Shown piece after piece: positions 21,441 to 33,059 of a stretch of 64,000 nt of DNA. The translations under genes were made by a program, and so were the position numbers. Source of the stretch: Gymnothorax reevesii (taxonomy: Eukaryota; Chordata; Actinopteri; Anguilliformes; Muraenidae); assembly GCA_029721435.1 (NCBI GenBank), contig CM056586.1, positions 72,312,607 through 72,376,606 on the forward strand, given 5' to 3'. Under the pieces are notes generated by a model that did no database searches, had not been told where the DNA came from, and saw only the letters and a program-made list of their open reading frames with translations. Every line of letters starts with the position of its first letter. The first letter of the stretch is position 1.

Positions 21441-24400
21441 AAAAAAATAAAATGAACAGATAAACTGATATAACTTGTGAAAACCTGGAAATTATCAGCT
21501 CCTCTTTACATACTTTCCTCTGTTTAATTTAGAAACGCATTTTCTTGCCATTGGTTTAATCGAATGTGCCCTTAATAAAAATATGCTTAAACGAGAACAA
21601 GCGACTGGTAATTTAAACTGTAGATTCATTTGGAACCTGCTGCTGGTCAGGTTAAACAGATTCATTCCCATGGGAGTTGTTTAGTAGGCTACTTATATGA
21701 ATGGTCCACAAATAGCACAATAGACATTGCATGTATCACGAAGTTCCGACTATACTGCTGTTTAAATTGTGACACTGGTTCAACTTGAATTTGTTCAATG
21801 CATTCGTTTGTAAACCTGTACAGTATGATGTATTGCCACAGTGCATTGAGGCTTCATATTAAACTTCTCCAGACTATTTATGTTTCAGATAGCATTGGAA
21901 TTTTTTGTTCTGTTGTTTTTATTGTTGAATGTGAATTCTCCGTGTATGTATTTCCCGTGGGAATCTTTTTTTCCTCTTTTGATATCAATAGCGTAACTCA
22001 CGAGAGAATAAAGTCCCTTGCGATGATTTTTTTCTGTTCATGTCAATTTATCAATGGTGCATTAAAACAACGTGGACCAATTTGGAAAAACAGCTCTCTG
22101 AGTATAGTTTGCTATTTTTGAAAAATACAATCCATAAATAATACCATATCGTGCTGGTATATATGATGGCTAATTTTTTTTATGTCGGATGAAACGTGCG
22201 AGAATCATTTGATCATTTTTAATCAACGGGGGATTAATGTAGACTATAGGCTAGCTAGATGAAGTCAGGTCAATTATGTCAGCTGAATAAAACAAACAGT
22301 CATGAACAAATTTTATTAATTTTGACATTCGTGTACAAATGAAATAAATATGGGCCAATGGACCAGAAGGATTGGGTTTATTTTATGCGTAAATTACAGC
22401 GATAGTGTATCCTTACAAGGACTCGTAGATATGCCTCACAGTTACCCTTAAAATAGAAAACGACATTGAGGTAGCCTCTCTGCACGCCCTATATACAAAT
22501 TATGACGGCTTCCGAGAGAAAACATTCTTGGCAACATTCGCCCACCCTTTGGCGGTAGTTTAAACCTATTAACATAATTTGTCCCCCCCGCACCTTAATA
22601 CACTCGGGCCTTCGTCCTGCAGCGAGACTGACGGCCGTGCTTCCCCATGCCTGAATTACCTCTCTCTTTGCAATGATTAAAAAAACCATAAAGACAACAC
22701 TTCGGCGACCAAGCTTCTTAGCCTTTGAATTAAGAGATGGTCTCATGAATTCTTAGAATACTTCAGTACCCATTAAAAAAGTTAACAATTGGCAAAAAAG
22801 AGATGCTCACTGACTGACCAAAAGAATTAAAATAACACTTCAGCTGTTTAAGCCCGACTCTGCCGTTTTATGTAATAAGCCGGGACATTAGCTTTTATTT
22901 TTAAATGGCTCAAGGACAAAACTAACGCCTCTCTGCCATGCCGTGGATTGCTGTAGTCAGTGGAGGGGCACGGGCATGCCATCGTCTTTTATGCAAACTG
23001 AAGGAGGCACAGATGTTACTTCTGCAGGGGAGGCCTTAATTTATGAAAATGATCTTATTTATGCATGAACACTCCCTGCATAACTCAGTAGGCTATTTTC
23101 ATCAGATGGGGAAATATATGGAAGCAATGCCAACCTTCCGAGCATATTCTGCCGAGACTTTCTCCTTAAAAACGACTATTTGGAAAGGAAAAGACGGCCG
23201 AGAACATCCTCTTCATGCCCCACTATTTGAAATGATTTTTGAGACGACGGGACCTGACAGGGAGAAAAAAACTTCTCTCCAAGCCGGTGGATTTAGATTT
23301 TTTTTTTTTTTTTTGCCGTAAACAGCAAAATTTGTCTTGTAAAACCTGTCACGTGTACTGTATGTAACAACTTAACAACTTGCAAAATATGTAATAATAT
23401 TGCGGTATTAAAAGTTTGAAATTTCCTTGAAGCCATTTGAGTTTTTATTCGCCATCAAAGCCATCGCAAAGTGCATCTCTGAATGAATGAATGAATGAAT
23501 CAATCAATAGATAAATGTTGCATTCATAAATTTCACAGAGAAACAATTCGCTTTACATTCAGGGGGTCGCAGTTCCCAAAATATAAGCACGCAAAAAGGC
23601 ATCAATATAAATAAAACATACAAAATTATTCTAAAGCATTACTAAAAAGCAAAAGAGTAGTTTTTCGTCTGCATTATCCGACTCACGAGTTCAATGAATG
23701 AAATAAAATTTGAATGCAATTTGCGTAATTTTTCACACTATCCAGAAATGTCATCTTTCCTCGAATCCTTGAACATATGGTGTAAACCTTTTCGACCTGG
23801 AAACTTTCTCCTGCTATGATTCGAAGTTTGTTGAGCGCCTTACATGGAGCATGATGCGCATGTAGAATCTTGCTCTGATGTTTTCGTTATAAATGTTTGC
23901 AATAACACCGCGCGCGAGCAGACAAATCAGCTTAGGAGTTGCGTTGGTGAATTTCCGTCACAGAAAAGAAAATCACGGCACTTGTTCGTCACAGTGTGAT
24001 GAAGTCATATTTGGCCTAAGCCGAGCAGAGATTCCCTGGACGATAGTCAAGCATGTCACCGTGTGGATAGGCCTACTATTGGGCTATTATTTTATTGTGT
24101 GTTGTAACATAGGCAATTCACATGTGGAAAAATGAACCAGCAAGGCCCACACAAATTTTGTGGACTAGACCATAATACTTCAGTGAAAGCTGAGTTATGC
24201 ATCCCTAGGTAAAATGTCATTTGAATAACGGTGGACTAAGCTATTTCCAAAGTTGGAAGCATCGGAGGTAGAAGTAATTTGACGCAAGACATTTGTCAAG
24301 TTTAGAATGACTTTTGTATAGCCTAGACTACTTCGTCTCAACTGGAATTAAGATGCAGCACACAAATTAATGAGTAAATAAATAAATAAATAAATACCAC

Positions 24401-24949
24401 GGTGCTACTACAGTAGTTTTGGCAGACCATTTTACCGGCAGTCAAATGTAGGCCTATCCGATGACCAAAGCAAATTACTGTGATTTTGGTGGCCTGCGCC
24501 TATTGCTGCCGACGAATCTGCGAAATTTGTTGATGATCATCAGTTTCTTCATACGGCCAATATAGTCTTGTAGGCCTATTTAATCGGGATCCTATGTCTT
24601 GGTCATAGAAATCATTATTAATGGTAATATAACATTTTGATTAAACTTCTACCGTTACCGCACACTCTTTGTAATTCTTAGGGATGTGTATTTCGACTTA
24701 TTGACGTTATCAAATGCGAAACGCCTTGATTGAAAAGGTCCAAACGTTTTGTTTCAATTTATTTCTCTGGTAGCTCATTTATTTTGTCATCACCCGAACA
24801 ACCTGAGGAAAGAACAGACAGCGAAAGGCCATTTAAATTTGCCACTGTCCGATTAAGAACAAAACACAGTATTTTAATTTTAATTCAAGAGCCTAATTTT
24901 TCATAGGATATTTCAGAAATTGGTCAGAATTGTTCTTCACAGTCGTTGC
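21441..24949. other. NEUROD1-CERKL intergenic spacer
   Basis: No transposon is recognised in this 3.5-kb spacer, in contrast to both flanks. Simple repeats: a (TGAA)n run near 23482-23500, a (AAAT)n run near 24373-24398, and a poly(T) run at about 23296-23314. The segment 22880-23130 holds two CAGATG E-boxes (23010-23015 and 23103-23108) and an ATGCAAA word, and may be a control element. Short open frames have no recognisable domain. Confidence 0.45.
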
Positions 24950-25227
24950 CGGCACATGGCTGAGTAGCGCATGGGTGATACGTGCGTTACTGTAAATAGA
25001 ACAGCGCAAGGAAAACAGTAAGCATAAGGCGCGCGACCTGAGCCTGGAGTACTTTTCGGGGGCGCGCACTCACGAAAACCTACAGCCTTTGCAAGCGGTC
25101 AGGCCCCGGAGGAAGTCTTAAGACAAGAGCATGTAATATCCGAAAAGCCGCGGGGGCGCGCTGATCTGCTAATGAAAACAAGCCTCAATGTGGACAAGCT
25201 GTTTTCGGTAAACAGACACGCGAAATT
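24950..25227 (+). promoter_or_regulatory. CERKL: CERKL promoter and 5' UTR, CpG-rich
   Basis: CpG density rises here, with runs such as 'gcgcgcgacc', 'gggggcgcgcac' and 'gccgcgggggcgcgct'. No TATA box is evident. A stop codon (TGA, 25162-25164) lies upstream in the CERKL frame with no ATG between it and 25228, so translation begins inside this exon. The transcription start was not identified. Confidence 0.6.
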
Positions 25228-25588
25228 ATGTTCGAATCTCCGCGGAAATCAGTGGACGTCCCAGAACCTCAGGCGAAAAGCCGAACGGAGATGCAGGAAA
25301 TGCAACCGGTGTTTCCGATGAGCTCTGGGGATCAAGACATGACGGAAAAGAAAAAGAAGCAACAACGGCATTCAGAAGAGAAGGGTTCCGTATCATTCAC
25401 AGAAACTTGCGTCGAGGAGTCGCCAAAAACCGTGTTCAAGGAGAGGACTATAAGAGAGGAAAAATCCATTAGCAGTTCAGATAACCCGATTGCCAGAGGA
25501 ATATTTAAAATAGAGAAAAGGAGCTGCGATGTTGTTCTGACTGCGACCAGGTTAATATGGACTCAAATTCAGCCGGAGACCCCCACAG
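25228..25588 (+). CDS. CERKL: Ceramide kinase-like protein, coding exon 1
   Basis: This exon encodes residues 1-120 plus one base of codon 121. CERKL resembles ceramide kinase but has no demonstrated ceramide kinase activity; it protects retinal cells from stress, and its loss causes human retinitis pigmentosa / cone-rod dystrophy. Residues 89-120 (ARGIFKIEKRSCDVVL, then WTQIQPETPT) match the start of the N-terminal PH-like domain, including the GIF.I...SCDVVL and W.QIQPE.P signatures. Residues 1-88 are charged and low in hydrophobics, with KKKK at 41-44, and I do not recognise them. The splice donor is 'acag|gtgggt' at 25589; reading past it gives only intron. ATG 25228 is the first ATG after an in-frame stop, though its context is weak. 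Later in-frame ATGs (residues 22, 25, 31, 38) are possible starts. Confidence 0.88.
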
Positions 25589-25899
25589 GTGGGTTGCACT
25601 TTGTTTTCTCTGTTTCTATGGCAATCAATGGGCAGCCATTTTCTGCTTTTAAAGGAGAACGTCGGTGTAAAAGAAAAAAAAAATCGGCGAACTCTTGGGG
25701 AAGTAAATTGGCGAAAACAGACCTAGTGAATTAAACGATTTGCCAATTAATCTATCTTTGGTCGATTGATTAATGTATTTTTGGTAGATTGTCTGGTAGC
25801 TGGTTAGTATGTTTACAATTTAGGATGAATCATAAATTAAGTACCTGTGGTTAGACTCAACCTTAGTTCTCAAGAAGACACAGAACAACAAAATAATGC

Positions 25900-27150
25900 T
25901 CTGATGTGAATTTAATTGCTTGTTGAAAACAACATCTATTGACATGACAGCAGCAGTGTCTCAGAAAGTTAGCACATTCAGCTGTTCACCACTGTGTAAT
26001 ATGACCATGTCTTTTAATTACACTCATTCAGGGTTTTGGCCCAGAAAACACTTGTTCCAGCAGGTGTAATTTGCTGTCTTCGGCAGTTGCGTGAGGGCTT
26101 CATTGCCATACATTTCACTTCATAGTAGCCTATGACATACATTATCATTTGGAGATAGATCTGGGGTGCAAGAAGGCCGGTCTAGCACCTGCACTGTCTG
26201 CTTATGCAACTATGCAGTTGAAATCTGAGCAGAATGTGGTTTGTTATTGTCTTTCTGGGGAATGCAAGGACATCCCTGGTACAAACAATGTCTTGATGGT
26301 GGTGTATATTGCTGAAAAATTCATGCATATCTTTGGGCTCAAATGGTGTCTTCACAAATGTGCAACTCACCCATGCTATGGCACATACCCTGATTGATGG
26401 TCAGGTTTTGCTCCCTGTGCTGATAAAAGCTTGGATTCTCCTTGATATCTTTGGTTTGGAGAACATGGTGATTGTGTTTTCTGAAAACCACTTGAAGTAT
26501 TGACTTGTTGGACCACAAAACTTGCCTCCACTGTGCTGCTGTGTATTTCAGATGACACCACGCTCAGCAAAGTTGGCAGCACTTTTGGACAGTGTTGATT
26601 TACAACTTAGATTTTGCATTCGCTGCTTCGTTGAATGGTGCCAACTGATAAAGGTTTACTGAAGTATTTCCCGGCTCGTGTGGTAATATCCATCTCAGTT
26701 GCATGGCTGTCCTTTCAACAGTGACCTCTGAGGAAACTGGAAATCATGCTCACTCTTATGGATTTTTCGCCCTCCCCTTTATGCAGTGAGGTTCGACTAA
26801 ATTCCTTCCGTATTTTAATTATATTTTTGAGCTGTAGGGGGTGAAATACCCAAATCCTACCAGTTTGTCTTTGGGGGAATGTTGCTCTCAGAGTGATTGA
26901 GAAGCTGAATGCATCTGTCGGCAAAGCGGTGAGCCTCGACCAAACTCTGCTCTTAAGGGTCTAGGCATTTTTTAGAGGTTCCTTTTTTGCTATGATATGA
27001 TTGGCTCACCCATTTAACATCACCGTTTACACATCACCTAAGTATTGCACAACATGTTTTTATAATTATCATTTTTATCATTACTGTCCCTAAATTGCTT
27101 TTGTGCCAACTTTTGTGGAGTCTTTGCAGTTATCAGTTTTCAATTAAGGG
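25900..27150 (-). mobile_element. Heavily decayed Tc1-type relic
   Basis: On the minus strand, the order of recognisable phrases follows the Tc1 family at 28659-31232: a 'ctggggtgcaagaaggccgg' stretch near 26161, 'atggtgtcttcacaaatgtg' near 26343, 'aagtatttcccggctcgtgt' near 26662, and 'tgtgccaacttttgtggagt' near 27103. Identity is low and no frame survives. Ends are approximate. Confidence 0.55.
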
Positions 27151-27280
27151 TATATTTTGAATGGGAAAAATTCACGTGTTGAGGTGAATAGTGCAGGCAC
27201 ATGTGCCACTGTCACAAGACAGAATGGATATTATTTGCTTCATCTGAGTGGTTTTAATTCGTTGGCTAATTGATGCGACT

Positions 27281-28658
27281 TGCTGTAAAAAGCATTTGCC
27301 CCCTTCTATTTTTTCATATTTATCACACATAATGTTTCAAATCATCTAACTGCTGTACTAATTGACTAATTGACAATGACAACCTGAAAAAACACATAAT
27401 GCAGTTTTTGGGGAAAAAACTATCCAACCCTATTTGGCCCTATTTGGAAAAAGTACTTGCCCCTAAGGTATGAAATCAACCTGCTAAAAAAAAATCAACA
27501 GTTGTGTTCAATTTCCAGTTTTACTGGACGCAAAGGCATGATTACTGCCAGCCCTGTTGAATTTAAACATCACTTAAAAAGAACCTGTCTGGAAATATGG
27601 AGTGGGCAAAAAGGCTCTGGGACTCCAGTAAACCATGGCGAGAGCAGTTATCTACAAATGGAGACAACTTTGAACAGTGTTGAACCCTCCCAGGGTGGCT
27701 AACCCTCAAAAATTCCATGAAGACCACATCAACAAAGCATCCAAGTCACAAAAGGACCAAGACTAACATCTAAAGAACGGCACTTGTCTCAGTTAAGGAC
27801 AGTGGCCACAATTTCACAAAAAGAAAAGGACTGGACAGAAATATCATAGGAAGAAATGCATGGCAAAAACTGTTGTCCACCAAAAAATACACAGGGGCTT
27901 GTCTCACATTTGCCAAAAACATCTTGATGACCTTCAAAACTTTTGATTTAATATTTCATGGACCAACGGGTCAAAAGTGAAACATTTTGGAAGACATGGC
28001 TGCCATTACATCTGGAGTAAAGCTAACACGGAACATTATACCAACAGTCAAAAAAAATGTGAGGCTGATGGTCTGGGGCTACTTTGCTGTTTCAAGACCT
28101 GAGTGACTTGCCATAATTGATGGAATTATGAATTCTGCTTTCGACCGGAAAGTCCTAAAGGAGAATATCCGGCCATCGATTTGTGACCTCAAATGCAGTT
28201 GGGTTATGCAGCAAGACAATAATCCCAAGCGCACAAGCAAGACCACCTCAGAATGGTTCAAAGAAACAAAAAGAATAACAATGATAGGCCTTGCAGGCCT
28301 GGAGGCTCGGACCCTGATTCTGGAGTGGCTAAATCAAAGTCCTGTCTTGAATCTGATTAACATGTTGTGTTATGACCTTAAACGGACAGTGAAAACCCAT
28401 CCAGTTTGGCTGAACAATTCTGCAAAATAGTAATGACTGAAATTCATGTAGAGCAAAATTATAGACCTTTTCTCAGTTATTGCAAAGGTTTGACTGCAGT
28501 TGTTTTGACCGAGGGTGTTACAACCAGTTACTAATTTTCGGAGGCGCATTTATTTTTTTGCATGGGTGATATGGGTTTTGAATAACTCTTTACCTTCAAT
28601 AAATAAAATTATCATTTAAAAGCTGCATTTTGCATTTACCCACATTGTCTTTGACTTG
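27281..28658 (+). mobile_element. Tc1 relic of the 7122-8693 family, 3' end lost
   Basis: The left end near 27290 ('aagcatttgcccccttct') and internal phrases match the 7122 copy. A pseudogene segment at 28128-28430 keeps 'SICDLKCSWVMQQDNNPKRTSKTTSEWFK', the region of the second catalytic Asp. The third catalytic segment has a local insertion and sequence change. The right terminus is missing: the copy stops where the next Tc1 element begins at 28659. Confidence 0.8.
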
Positions 28659-28714
28659 CAACCCCAATTCCGATGAAGTTCAGACATTGTGTAAAATGTG
28701 CATAAAAACAGTCA

Positions 28715-29789
28715 TGTCATGGTTATGGTTTTTGTCATGTTTATGTTCAGGTCCAGTGTTCATGATTTTGTCTTTTATTTATTCTTTTTGGTTACTGTAA
28801 CTCTCAGGTTTTTAGTTCATTCCATGTCTCAGTTCCATTGCACTTGCCTCCCCTGTCTTGTGATCTAGTTAGTTCAGTCCGTCTTCCCGGTCTGTGTGCG
28901 CATATACTTCTGGTGATTTAAATGTTATCCTGCTTATTACTAACAAAACTAACATTTGCATTTTGTATCATAGTCTACTAACACAACTAATCCATTTACA
29001 TAGATTAATAACGAGCTCTCCAGTTAAATCTGTAAAGTTTCACAGCGACTAATTAATACTAATTCCCTCTCAGCAATCCCCCTGTTCTAATCTCCGCCTC
29101 TTGCTCAGTACCTGTCTCCCCCTGCGTTTCTGCGAGATCTCTCACACGTGCTTAATTACTTTCCTACACTCGTTATCTGTGCACATAGAACTCCTTGACC
29201 GGTCCTGTTTAAATGTCATAGGCTGTCTGTGTGATTCCCGCCTGTGTCTTGGCTTTCGTCAGTTTTCGTGGTTAGGGTTTCCCTCATGTGATTCTCTCAT
29301 TATAATTAGTCTGATCCAGCTCACCTGATTCCTGCATAGCATGTGACTTCCCTCTCGTCTATTTAAGCAGTCTTTTCACAGGCAAGTCCTCGTCAGAATG
29401 TTGATCAATATTTCTTTGTGCAGAGCGCCTTGTATGCCATTAAGTATTGTTTTTCTTCTACTGGTTTGTCCGACTACGATTCCTGCCATTGCCCTTCTTG
29501 TATTGTTTTGTCTTTTTTGATTTTGACCCATTTTTGTATGACCACGATTTCTGTGTTTGGATGCCCTGTGTATGACCCTTGGCTTTGCCCATCGACTATG
29601 ACTTTTTGTCTACCATTTATGTACCTTTGCTCATTTGTTTTCGTGGTTGCCTGTCTAGTCGACACTGTTTTTGGATTTCGTACTGTGGCTTTGCAATTCC
29701 TGTTTTTTTTTGGCTTTGACTCGGACTCCATTAAAGGCACGTTCTTGGATTTCTATCTCTTGCGTGCGGTTCCTGAACGCTACGTCACA
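28715..29789 (+). mobile_element. Solo LTR inserted in the Tc1 element
   Basis: This copy starts TGTCATGGTTATGG and ends near 'cctgaacgctacgtcaca', matching the minus-strand LTR at 13315-14475 over its whole length. Both carry the same 75-codon pseudo-frame (29101-29328 here). No clear target duplication is visible, and adjacent Tc1 sequence seems deleted. A 'cattaaa' poly(A)-type word occurs near its 3' end. Confidence 0.8.
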
Positions 29790-30005
29790 GTTGAAAGTGA
29801 GACATTGTACCATTTCATGAAAAATATCAGCTCCTTTTGAATTTGATGCCAGCAACACACCTCAAAAGTTAGGACAGGGCCATGTTTACCATTGTGAAGA
29901 ATCCCCTCTTAATAAGTCTGTAAAAGTCTGGGAAGTAAGGAGACCAATTACTGGAGTTTTGGGAGAGCATTGTTATCCCACTCTTGTCTGATGGATTCTA
30001 GCTTC

Positions 30006-30930
30006 TCAACAGTCCTGGGTCTTCTCTGCCGGACTTTTCAATTTCTGATGCGCCAAATGTTTTCTATTGGTGACAGGTAAGGACTGCAGGTACACTCTTC
30101 TACTGCAAAGCCATGCTGTTGTGATGGATGCAGTATGTGGTTCAGCAATGTCTTGCTGTAATATGTAAGGCCTGCCCTGAAAGAGACATTGTCTGGATGT
30201 GAGCATATGTTGTTGTAAAACTTCTATATCCTTTCCAGCATAGTACCTTTCCTGATGTGTAAGCTGCCTAACCCATATAGGTGCTAATGCAACCCATACC
30301 ATCAGAGATGCTGGCTTTTGAACTGAATGCTGATAACAAGCTGAATTGTCTCTCTCCTCTTTAGTCCGCATGACACGGCGTCCTTGCTTTCCAAAAAGAA
30401 TTTCAAATTTTGATTCATATGACCACAGAACAGTTTTCCATTTTGCCCCAGTCCTTTTTAAACGAGCTTGGGCCCAAAGAAGACAGCGGCATTTCTGAAT
30501 CGTGTTCACATATGGCCTCTTCTTTGCATGGTACAGCTTCACCTTGCATTTGTGGATTGCACGGCCGACTGTGTTCACTGACAGTGATTTCTGGAAGTGT
30601 TCCCAAGCCCATGCAGTGCAGAATCAGGCCTGTTAATGCAGTGATGGTTAATGCGCCTGATGGTCCGAAGATCACGGGCATCCAATACTGACCTTCGGCC
30701 TAGTCCCTTGCACACAGACATTTCTCCAGATTCTCTGAATCTTTTGATGATATTATGTACTTTAGATGGTGGGATATTCAAAGTCTTCGCAATTTTACAT
30801 TGAGGGACATTTTTATAAAATTGATCCCCAATTTCTAGACAGTTTTTCGCAGATTGGTGAACTTCTGCCAATCTTCACTTCTGAGAGACTCTGCCTTTCC
30901 AAAATGCTTTTTTTACACACAGTCATGTTG
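30006..30930 (-). pseudogene. Tc1-type transposase pseudogene
   Basis: N-terminal part (30575-30871): helix-turn-helix segment with 'QCKIAKTLNIPPSKVHNIIK' and 'GEMSVCKGLGRRS'. C-terminal part (30006-30578), in another frame: 'KWKTVLWSYESKFEILFGKQ', 'KPASLMVWVAL' and 'FQGRPYILQQDIAEPHTAS'. The first catalytic Asp is replaced (WSYESKF where the family has WSDESKF), the second (QQD) is kept, and the third acidic segment is lost to a frame change. The gene is inactive. Confidence 0.88.
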
Positions 30931-31344
30931 TTGACCTGTTGCCTATTAACCTAATTAGTTGCAAAATGCTTCTCCAGTTTTTTTTCTTTATTAGTACCAC
31001 TTTTCCAACCTTTTGTTGTCCCTGTCCCAATTTTTTTGAGACATGTTACTGCCATCAATTTCAAAATGAGCTAATATTTTTCATGAAATGGTAAAATGTC
31101 TCACTTTCAACATCTGATATGTTGTCTATGTGCTATTGTGAATAAAATGTGGGTTTATGAGACTTGCAAATCATTGCATTCTGTTTTTATCCACGTTTTA
31201 CACAACATCCCAACTTCATTGAATTGGACTTTGTACATTAAATTGGTTGGATGATGGGAAACATTGTTTCCATTGGAAACATTGGAAGAAACAAAAGTTT
31301 CTTCCATAACTTTGAAGTTCCTCTCTGTATGTCTGCAAATTAAT

Positions 31345-31625
31345 CCCACCTTACGATTCTTACTACCAATGAATGGTCTGCATCTCGTTGTATAGCCACA
31401 GCACTGCTGATCTCCAGGTCTTCGCTGAGTGGTTTATTGAGATACCTTCACCTGCCTTATGGAAATTGCTTGTGATGTCACTGACCGATGTGAAGGGTTC
31501 TTTCACAGCTCTCACAATGTTTCTGCCATCAATTGCTGTCGTTTTCCTTCGTTCACCAGTCTGATGCCGGTTGCTCAGTATGCTAGTGATTTCTTTCTGT
31601 TTCAGAATGGTTCTAGTCACAGACT
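31345..31625 (-). pseudogene. Tc1 transposase N-terminal fragment, different subfamily
   Basis: The minus-strand frame 31363-31620 contains 'ERRKTTAIDGRNIVRAVKEP', then 'TSVSDITSNFHKAGEGIS', the second helix-turn-helix region of a Tc1 transposase. It lies directly beyond the right end of the 28659-31232 element, so it is a separate truncated insertion. No terminal repeats were identified. Confidence 0.7.
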
Positions 31626-31650
31626 CGGATTGATTTCCCCTCTTTTCTAA

Positions 31651-32090
31651 GGTTCAAAATAGTTTACTTTTCACTACGAGGCAGTTCTCTGGCCTTGATT
31701 TTAGTTTTTCTTTTCAAGTAAAAATTCAGTTTTCTCTGGCAAAACTCAAGGCTATAAGCAGGAGTGGACATTCAGATCTTGTTATGATTCTGCCATGCCT
31801 GTTGCCAGTTTTGTTATTTTTCATCATTATGTAATCAGTCTGCCTCCCAGTTTCTGTTTTGCCATCTGCTTATTTTCTGTTCTGTGCACCAGTGTCTTAG
31901 CCTGACTCCTCCAGCCTTCGTACTTCCGCTTAATTTTATTTCGCTTCGAATCTCATTCTGGTCACTCCGAGCTCGGCCTCGTTTACCTCGGCAGAAAATA
32001 CGTCGGACCAACCAACGAACAGAAGGCCTGGCCGAGAGCCATGATGTCGCAGCTGAGCCGAGTTTGAAATTGTAATATCCAAAATCAACA
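31651..32090. other. Unassigned sequence
   Basis: No element is recognised. The block 31890-32090 has more CpG than its surroundings and could be the 5' part of whatever sequence carried the helicase-like fragment that follows. Confidence 0.35.
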
Positions 32091-32292
32091 ATGGCCACGG
32101 ACATGGATACATTGGAGGACATAGATTCGCTCTGTTGTGGAGAAAATCCCCTTTATCAATGACTTAAAGCCACAACAAGAGGAATGTTTGGTTAGTTTAT
32201 TGAATGGAAATGAGGTTGTAGCGCTACTCCCTTCAGGTTTTGAGAAAAGTTGTCATATCTACTTAATTTCCATCATGAAACATATGAAATAG
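32091..32292 (+). pseudogene. RecQ-type helicase-like fragment
   Basis: In the frame starting at 32137 the translation reads 'VEKIPFINDLKPQQEECL', then 'NGNEVVALLPSGFEKS'. This resembles the N-terminal motif 0 / motif I region of RecQ-family DNA helicases (LKP.Q.E...L..G.DVVA.LPTGFGKS). The nucleotide-binding loop has Glu where Gly is expected (GFEKS). An ATG at 32091 opens 23 codons in a different frame, so a one-base frame change separates the putative start from the motif. A stop follows at 32290. It may be the first exon of a multi-copy helicase-like gene, or debris from a repeat carrying one. Confidence 0.5.
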
Positions 32293-33059
32293 GCACCCAG
32301 TTCATCTCTGTGAGAGACAGCCGAACCACCTCAGCTAGCTTGTAGCTTCTAGTGTTACATTGCCTGCGAATTTCTCTCTATTTAAGTTAGCAGCAAACTT
32401 TTTAAAAACCGTGTTTTTGTTCATGTCACAAGACTCTCAGCGTTATGTTGTCATTATCCATGAATGAAATGGCTGTCTGAAACAGCTAAACGCTTAAAGC
32501 CAAATTGTGTCGCGATAAAGTTAGATAGCGAGCTGGGTATGATGTTAGCGTAAGCATGGTTAACGGTTTAGTTTTCTTGTCAACGTAGATTTCGTCCTGA
32601 TGTAAATAATGGATTATATCTAGCCGATTCGGCCGTTGGTTTCGGGTCTCTTACTTTTTTTTTAATGGCAGCAGTATCGACAGGAGAAACGATAGCTCAA
32701 CTTGTAAGGAGTACAGAAAGAGAACCTTTGGTTCTCCTAAGTGAATGAGTGAAGGCAAAAATTTGGTAGATGGGCATATGTATGGGTACAGTATTAACTT
32801 TAATGTACTGATCAGTTTGTTTTCGCTGCATGCCTGGTATGAAGGACTATGTTAGCTGCGGAAGTATTAGGCAGCTGAGCCGGCGCATAACATATGTCAT
32901 CGCCAGACGTTAGTGATTGGTTTACGGGTACACCAATGATTTTAAACTTCAGACAAGCGCCCACCCATCAGGAAGTAAACACTTCTCAATCACGTCTGCC
33001 CAGACTCTGTGTACGAAGCAAAGCGAAGGAGCAGAGTCTAGTTTTACCAGGCCACCAGT
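32293..33059. other. Unassigned sequence after the helicase-like fragment
   Basis: No second helicase motif is recognised in any frame. The frames at 32894-33213 show no domain. Confidence 0.4.

Larger units (their letters stand above)
28659..31232 (-). mobile_element. Tc1-type transposon with a nested LTR
   Basis: The left end reads 'caaccccaattcc' at 28659, and the right end (about 31205-31232) is its approximate reverse complement ('ccaacttcattgaattgg'). Removing the LTR at 28715-29789 leaves about 1.5 kb, the usual Tc1 size. The transposase lies on the minus strand at 30006-30930. About 70 bp expected next to the left terminus appear to be missing at the LTR junction. Confidence 0.85.

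Noticed and set aside
29418..29840. 140-codon + frame and its 88-codon reverse partner
   Set aside because: Both lie inside the LTR. Related frames recur in the opposite-strand copy at 13315-14475 without protein-level conservation signs.
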